Of a DNA stretch of 39,357 nt, positions 34,439 to 39,357 are shown one piece after another. The notes below the pieces were generated by a model. That model searched no databases and was not told the DNA's origin. It was given only the letters and a program-made list of their open reading frames with translations. The stretch's first letter is position 1; the number at the start of each line of letters is the position of its first letter. A program made the translations under genes and the position numbers. Source of the DNA: an uncultured Actinomycetes bacterium (GTDB lineage: Bacteria; Actinomycetota; Actinomycetes; Nanopelagicales; Nanopelagicaceae); the NCBI GenBank assembly GCA_903843225.1, contig CAIMOX010000016.1, positions 1-39,357 on the forward strand. Reading direction: 5' to 3'.

Positions 34439-35307
34439 AGCTCTCGACCGAGATCTCGGTGAAGCGATTGTGCATTTAACGAACGGTTACCGATATGAGA
34501 TCGGGCGTTAAGCCGTTTAGTGAGTTCTTCGGCAATTGCAACGCTGCGATGTTTTCCACCAGTACATCCGATCGCCAAGGTTAAATACTTTCTACCCTCA
34601 ACGAAGAAACCAGTCGCCATGGTTTCGAAGAGCGCTTGGTAGCGCTCAAGAAATTCTTGAGTATTTACTCCCCCGAGAACATTGGCGCTAACCGGAGCAT
34701 CTAGCCCATTGAGTGGGCGCAGTTCTGGAATCCAGTGAGGGTTAGGAATAAATCGGCAATCCATGACCAGATCAGCATCGACTGGAATTCCATATTTGTA
34801 CCCGAAGGAGAGGACATTGACCCGCAGATCCGCATCACCATCGGCGTGAAAGATCTCTTCAATCTTCTTCTCTAACTGGTGGATATTGAATGCAGATGAG
34901 TCGATGATCAAATCAACGAGTGATCGAACCTCGCGTAAGCGATCGCGCTCCTTCGCGATTCCATCAACGATGCGGTCAGGACCTTGTAGCGGGTGTGGGC
35001 GACGAGTCGATTCAAAGCGTCGGACCAAAACCTCATCAGATGCATCTACGAAGAGAATCCGACGCTCGACTTTTCGCTCTTCAAGTGAGGCCAGAGCGCT
35101 ATTGAGATGATCGAAGAATTGGCCACCACGGACATCGACCACTACCGCAATCTTTGTGACAGTTGCCCCAAGTAGTTCAACGAGATTCGGTAATAGCGCT
35201 GGCGGTAAATTATCAACGACATACCAACCAAGATCCTCCATCGCATGGGCAACGGTAGACCTACCGGCGCCGCTCATCCCGGTGACAAGTACTACTTCTG
35301 CGCTCAT
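34435..35307 (-). CDS. rapZ: RapZ (YvcJ) nucleotide-binding protein
   Basis: The 290-residue protein has an N-terminal P-loop domain (GMSGAGRSTVAHAMEDLGW, 9-27) and a C-terminal domain with VLSFGYKYGIPVDADLVMDCRFIPNPHW and IGCTGGKHRSVAIAEEL. In E. coli RapZ is an RNA-binding adaptor that controls glmS through small RNAs. In Gram-positives its role is less clear, and the E. coli regulatory RNAs are not expected. The neighbour yvcK also touches aminosugar supply. It starts 14 bases after uvrC. Confidence 0.94.
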   Translation of the reverse strand: MSAEVVLVTGMSGAGRSTVAHAMEDLGWYVVDNLPPALLPNLVELLGATVTKIAVVVDVRGGQFFDHLNSALASLEERKVERRILFVDASDEVLVRRFESTRRPHPLQGPDRIVDGIAKERDRLREVRSLVDLIIDSSAFNIHQLEKKIEEIFHADGDADLRVNVLSFGYKYGIPVDADLVMDCRFIPNPHWIPELRPLNGLDAPVSANVLGGVNTQEFLERYQALFETMATGFFVEGRKYLTLAIGCTGGKHRSVAIAEELTKRLNARSHIGNRSLNAQSLHRDLGREL

Positions 35308-35321
35308 GTCAGTATCTTGCC

Positions 35322-37238
35322 TTACGAGTCAAGGATCTCACCAGTAGCCATATCCACTGATTGTGCTTGCGGTGAGAGCGAAATCAAGGTTGATTCGATG
35401 ATCTGCGCCGTCTTCTCGCCAATTCCCGGTACCTGCGCGATCTGCTCATTGGAAGCTTTGCGCAGTGCGGTAATCGAGCCAAAATGTTCGAGAATCGATT
35501 TGCGTCTGGACTCCCCTAGTGAAGGAATCTCGTCGAGTAGGGATTCGAGCATTACCTTCGAGCGTCTGCTTCGGTGGAATGTGATGGCGAATCGATGCGC
35601 CTCATCACGGATGCGTTGCAGGAGATAGAGCGCTTCACTATGGCGAGGGAAGATCACCGGATCTGGGTTTCCGGGGAGCCAGACTTCTTCGAGCCTCTTT
35701 GCCAGGCCAACGAGAGCGATATCTCTGATGCCCAACTCTTCTAGCGCCCTCGCAGCAGCTGCGACTTGAGGTTGACCGCCATCAACAACAATGAGTTGTG
35801 GCGCATAGGCAAACTTTGGACGAGCTGCACCTGCTGATGCCAACTCATGGAGATCGAGATCCTTCTCAGCGAGATAGCGCTTAAGCCTGCGCGTAATCAC
35901 ATGATGCATCGCACGCGTATCGTCAAAGCCGGCGTCGTCATCGATCGCAAAGCGTCGATACTCACTCTTCTTCGCCTGCCCATCTTCGAAGACGACCATC
36001 GATGCAACCATATGGTTCCCTTGAATATTTGAGATATCGAAGCACTCGATCCGCAGTGGCAAGGTCTGTAGATCTAACGCAGAGGCAATCTCTTCCAGAG
36101 CTTTACCGCTTACCGCCGCATCATTGGATCGCTTGGATAGGTATTGGATAAGCGCTTGATGAGCATTTCGTTTCACAACCGAGATGACTTCTGCCTTCTC
36201 GCCTCGTTGAGGCTCCGCGATCTCAACATTCTGGCCACTCATCTCCCCCAGCCAGGCTTCAAGTTCGTCATGATGTGGAGTTGATCGATCTATCAGGATC
36301 TCACTTGGAATCTCGTTCTCAAGATAAATCTTGCTCAAAGTCGCGCTGACAAGATCTTCACCCTCTAGAACATTTGCCATCTCAATGATCCAGGATCTTG
36401 AGCCTACAATTCGACCATTTCGAACTGAGAAGATTGAGGCAGCGCAGTGCGTCATCTCTTCGTGGATACCAATCACATCGGCCGAGAAGTTGGGACTCAG
36501 CGAGCTTCCCATGATCTCATTCGACTTTGTAATCGCGTGGAGTTGGTCTCGCAGCTTGCCAGCTCGCTCGTACTCTTGCTTCTCCGCCGCCTCATTCATC
36601 TCACTCTCGATCGCAGCCTCGATATCTGATGGGCTGGATTCAAGGTACTTCACTAACTTATGCGCTAACTCTTTATGCTCACTCTCGCTAATCCATCCAA
36701 CACACGGAGCGGCGCATTTGCCGATATCACCCAGCAGGCATTGACGCTTGCTCTTGACCGCGCGGTCAAAATTTCCATCCGTACAGCTACGAATGGGATA
36801 AATCTTCTGGAGCGTATCGACCGTGCTTCGCAGCGCCCAGGCGTGAGCGAATGGTCCAAAGTATTTGGTTCCTTTGAGCTTCTTCTGACGAGAGACATAG
36901 ATCTTGGGGAAATCAGCGCCAATCGAGACCGCTAAGTATGGGTACGACTTATCATCCTTAAAACGGATATTGAACTCTGGGTTATAACTTTTTATCCAGG
37001 TGAACTCCAACTGAAGAGCCTCGACCTCGGTATTGACAATCGTCCAATCGACCCGGTTCGCCTTATGAACCATGCGATAGGTCTTCTCAGTGAGATTGCT
37101 ACCAAAGTATGAGTTGAGTCGATTTTTAAGATTCTTCGCCTTACCAACATAGATGACAGTTCCGGCCGCATCGTAAAATCGATAGACCCCAGGATCTAAT
37201 GGGATATTGCTCGGTCTATAACTCTGTGGATCCGTCAT
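35322..37238 (-). CDS. uvrC: Excinuclease ABC subunit C
   Basis: UvrC makes both DNA cuts around a lesion in nucleotide excision repair. The 638-residue protein has the N-terminal GIY-YIG nuclease (GVYRFYDAAGTVIYVGKAKNLKNRL, 18-42), a UVR helical motif that meets UvrB (about 200-235), the RNase H-like nuclease domain (IECFDISNIQGNHMVASMVVF and QLIVVDGGQPQV), and tandem helix-hairpin-helix motifs at the end. It lies 12 bases after uvrA. Confidence 0.97.
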   Translation of the reverse strand: MTDPQSYRPSNIPLDPGVYRFYDAAGTVIYVGKAKNLKNRLNSYFGSNLTEKTYRMVHKANRVDWTIVNTEVEALQLEFTWIKSYNPEFNIRFKDDKSYPYLAVSIGADFPKIYVSRQKKLKGTKYFGPFAHAWALRSTVDTLQKIYPIRSCTDGNFDRAVKSKRQCLLGDIGKCAAPCVGWISESEHKELAHKLVKYLESSPSDIEAAIESEMNEAAEKQEYERAGKLRDQLHAITKSNEIMGSSLSPNFSADVIGIHEEMTHCAASIFSVRNGRIVGSRSWIIEMANVLEGEDLVSATLSKIYLENEIPSEILIDRSTPHHDELEAWLGEMSGQNVEIAEPQRGEKAEVISVVKRNAHQALIQYLSKRSNDAAVSGKALEEIASALDLQTLPLRIECFDISNIQGNHMVASMVVFEDGQAKKSEYRRFAIDDDAGFDDTRAMHHVITRRLKRYLAEKDLDLHELASAGAARPKFAYAPQLIVVDGGQPQVAAAARALEELGIRDIALVGLAKRLEEVWLPGNPDPVIFPRHSEALYLLQRIRDEAHRFAITFHRSRRSKVMLESLLDEIPSLGESRRKSILEHFGSITALRKASNEQIAQVPGIGEKTAQIIESTLISLSPQAQSVDMATGEILDS

Positions 37239-37250
37239 CTGACACTCTCG

Positions 37251-39357
37251 CTACTTCAGAACTGATGCTAAGAACTGTCCGGTGTAACTCTGCTTGGCCT
37301 TAGCTAAATCTTCGGGGGTTCCTTCCGCAATCACAGTTCCACCACCAGCGCCACCCTCAGGTCCCATATCGATAACCCAATCAGCACACTTGATAACATC
37401 GAGATTATGCTCAATGACGATCACGGTGTTACCAGTCTCGACGAGACGATTGAGGACTATTAAGAGCTTGCGAGTATCTTCGAAGTGCAGACCAGTCGTT
37501 GGTTCATCCAAAACATAGATGGTTCGACCAGTCGATCGACGCTGGAGCTCTGTTGCGAGCTTTACGCGTTGAGCTTCTCCGCCAGAGAGCGTTGGCGCTG
37601 ATTCACCTAAACGGACATAACCAAGGCCGACATCATTGAGTGTTTTAAGGAATCGAGCGATCGCCGGAACTGATTCGAAGAAAGTATGTGCCTCCTCAAT
37701 CGGCATATCTAAGACTTGAGCGATCGTCTTTCCTTTGTAATGAACCTCAAGCGTCTCGCGGTTATATCTGGCGCCATGACAGACCTCGCACGGAACGTAG
37801 ACATCGGGGAGGAAGTTCATCTCGATCGTGATCGTGCCATCGCCGGCACAGTTTTCGCAGCGTCCGCCTTTTACGTTAAAGGAGAAGCGACCCTGGAGGT
37901 AGCCACGAACCTTTGCCTCACTTGTCTCGGCGAAGAGTCCACGAATCTTGTCGAAAACTCCGGTGTAAGTGGCAGGGTTTGATCGCGGAGTACGTCCGAT
38001 TGGTGATTGATCGACGTGAACAACCTTATCGAGTTGATCTAATCCAGTGATTGATCGGTGACGGCCCGGCACAATCCTTGCGCCATTGAGCTTGTTCGCA
38101 AGAACGGAGTACAAAATATCGTTGACGAGCGTGGATTTTCCAGAGCCACTCACTCCCGTAACAGCGACAAAGCTACCCAGTGGGAAGGTCACTGAAATAT
38201 TTTTTAGGTTATTCTCTTTCGCATCTTTGACCGTAATCGATCGCGCCTTATCAAATGGGCGGCGCTGCGTCGGAACCTCGATCTTCGTTCGCCCAGACAT
38301 ATATGCACCCGTGATTGATTTAGGTGCAGCGATCAGCTCTTCATATGTGCCGGAAGAGACGACCTCTCCCCCATGTTCGCCGGCTCCTGGACCGATATCG
38401 ACGATCCAATCGGCGGCGCGAATCGTATCTTCATCATGTTCGACAACAATCAGGGTGTTACCCATGTCGCGAAGGCGAGTAAGAGTCTCGATCAGACGAT
38501 GATTATCGCGTTGATGCAGACCGATACTTGGCTCATCAAGGACATAGAGAACTCCGACTAAACCAGAGCCAATCTGGGTCGCTAACCGAATTCGTTGCGC
38601 CTCGCCACCTGAGAGGGTTCCAGCTGCGCGCTCCAGCGATAGGTAATCAAGACCGACATCGAGCAAGAAACCGAGGCGAGCATGAACCTCTTTTAAGACT
38701 CGCTCTGCAATCTTCTTCTCGCGAGCATTGAGCGAGATCTTCTTCAAAAATACTGCGCAATCTGCAATCGAGAGTTCACAAATCGCCGCAATGCTCTTAC
38801 CGCCAAGCGTTACTGCAAGAACTTCAGGCTTGAGACGAGTTCCTTTACATGCCGGGCATGGAGTTTCGCGCATATATGCCTCGTACTTATCGCGACCATA
38901 TTCGCCTTCACTCTCTGAGTGTCTGCGGATGATGAAGGGTGTTACGCCTTCAAAGCCAGTCGTGTATGCGCGCTCGCGGCCATACCGATTCTTGTACTTC
39001 ACATGAACTTCATAGTCCCAGCCATTCAAAATCGCGGTCCGAGCCTTTACGGAGAGAGATTTCCATGGCTTATCGAGTGAAAACTTCAACTCTTGCGATA
39101 ATCCTTCAAGGAGGCGATCGAAGTATTCAGAGTTTTGCCAAGGCGCGATCGCACCTTCGCTGATCGAGATCGAGTCATCGGGAATCAGGAGCTCTTCATC
39201 TACTTCAAGTTTGATGCCAAGCCCGGTGCACTCTGGGCAGGCTCCGAAAGGTGAGTTAAATGAGAATGATCGAGGTTCGAGTTCGCCAAAGGAGAGATCG
39301 CAATCGTGGCAGGCCATGTGCTCGCTGAAGATCTTCTCTTTTTCAGGATCACTTTCC
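37251..39357 (-). CDS. uvrA: Excinuclease ABC subunit A (N-terminus outside the window)
   Basis: UvrA finds damaged DNA and loads UvrB. The frame stays open to the window edge at 39357. About 700 C-terminal residues of an expected 950 are present, starting within [18 protein letters not shown]. Visible are the first signature region ([21 protein letters not shown]) with Walker [17 protein letters not shown], the second Walker A ([15 protein letters not shown]), the zinc-finger cysteines ([10 protein letters not shown] and [10 protein letters not shown]), the second signature ([17 protein letters not shown]) and Walker [12 protein letters not shown]. The true start lies upstream of the window; the ATG at 39315-39317 is internal. 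Confidence 0.97.
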   Translation of the reverse strand, partial: ESDPEKEKIFSEHMACHDCDLSFGELEPRSFSFNSPFGACPECTGLGIKLEVDEELLIPDDSISISEGAIAPWQNSEYFDRLLEGLSQELKFSLDKPWKSLSVKARTAILNGWDYEVHVKYKNRYGRERAYTTGFEGVTPFIIRRHSESEGEYGRDKYEAYMRETPCPACKGTRLKPEVLAVTLGGKSIAAICELSIADCAVFLKKISLNAREKKIAERVLKEVHARLGFLLDVGLDYLSLERAAGTLSGGEAQRIRLATQIGSGLVGVLYVLDEPSIGLHQRDNHRLIETLTRLRDMGNTLIVVEHDEDTIRAADWIVDIGPGAGEHGGEVVSSGTYEELIAAPKSITGAYMSGRTKIEVPTQRRPFDKARSITVKDAKENNLKNISVTFPLGSFVAVTGVSGSGKSTLVNDILYSVLANKLNGARIVPGRHRSITGLDQLDKVVHVDQSPIGRTPRSNPATYTGVFDKIRGLFAETSEAKVRGYLQGRFSFNVKGGRCENCAGDGTITIEMNFLPDVYVPCEVCHGARYNRETLEVHYKGKTIAQVLDMPIEEAHTFFESVPAIARFLKTLNDVGLGYVRLGESAPTLSGGEAQRVKLATELQRRSTGRTIYVLDEPTTGLHFEDTRKLLIVLNRLVETGNTVIVIEHNLDVIKCADWVIDMGPEGGAGGGTVIAEGTPEDLAKAKQSYTGQFLASVLK

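Overview
The window is an ordinary stretch of actinobacterial core genome. RbpA, WhiA, a sufR-sufB-sufD-Rieske-sufC-sufS-sufU order, a uvrA-uvrC-rapZ-yvcK-whiA-gap-pgk-tpiA-secG-rbpA order and an actinobacterial rRNA leader all point to Actinomycetota. Base composition near 50% GC, very tight spacing (many ATGA and TAATG stop/start overlaps), no mobile DNA and single-copy housekeeping genes suggest a small, streamlined genome. A planktonic freshwater lineage such as Nanopelagicales (acI) or a relative is a reasonable guess, but the window does not prove it.

Layout. (1) Positions 1-660: the 5' end of a 16S rRNA gene on the minus strand, with a leader carrying two look-alike promoters, a boxA-like element and a hairpin; the tyrS terminator ends this block. 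(2) 696-6986: minus-strand operon argC-argB-argD-argR-argH-tyrS behind a tandem ARG-box operator. (3) 6989-12587: infC-rpmI-rplT, a SpoU-family RNA methyltransferase and pheS-pheT, all minus strand. (4) 12834-14323: fabG-fabI, minus strand. (5) 14410-14715: a small DUF3099 membrane protein on the plus strand, whose 3' end overlaps the next operon. (6) 14663-22867: the SUF iron-sulfur operon (sufR, B, D, Rieske ferredoxin, C, S, U, DUF59 protein) ending in a multidrug-type ABC transporter. (7) 22958-28629: plus-strand ctaA, tkt, tal, pgi. (8) 28685-39357: minus-strand uvrA (cut by the window edge), uvrC, rapZ, yvcK, whiA, gap, pgk, tpiA, secG, rbpA, converging on pgi at a bidirectional terminator.

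How the genes work together. The arg operon makes acetylornithine from acetylglutamate and finishes arginine from argininosuccinate, and ArgR probably represses it. argJ, argF and argG, which usually sit in this actinobacterial cluster, are absent. The SUF operon builds Fe-S clusters and is probably autorepressed by SufR through a clear operator. gap, pgk, tpiA, pgi, tal and tkt cover lower glycolysis and the non-oxidative pentose phosphate pathway. The oxidative branch genes zwf, opcA and pgl, often found between pgi and rbpA in relatives, are missing, and only a terminator stands there.

I found no CRISPR array, phage, transposon, toxin-antitoxin, secondary-metabolite or defence system, and no convincing undescribed system. 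The most interesting signals are regulatory (SufR operator, ARG boxes, tandem rRNA promoters, probable leaderless starts) and gene losses visible against conserved gene order.
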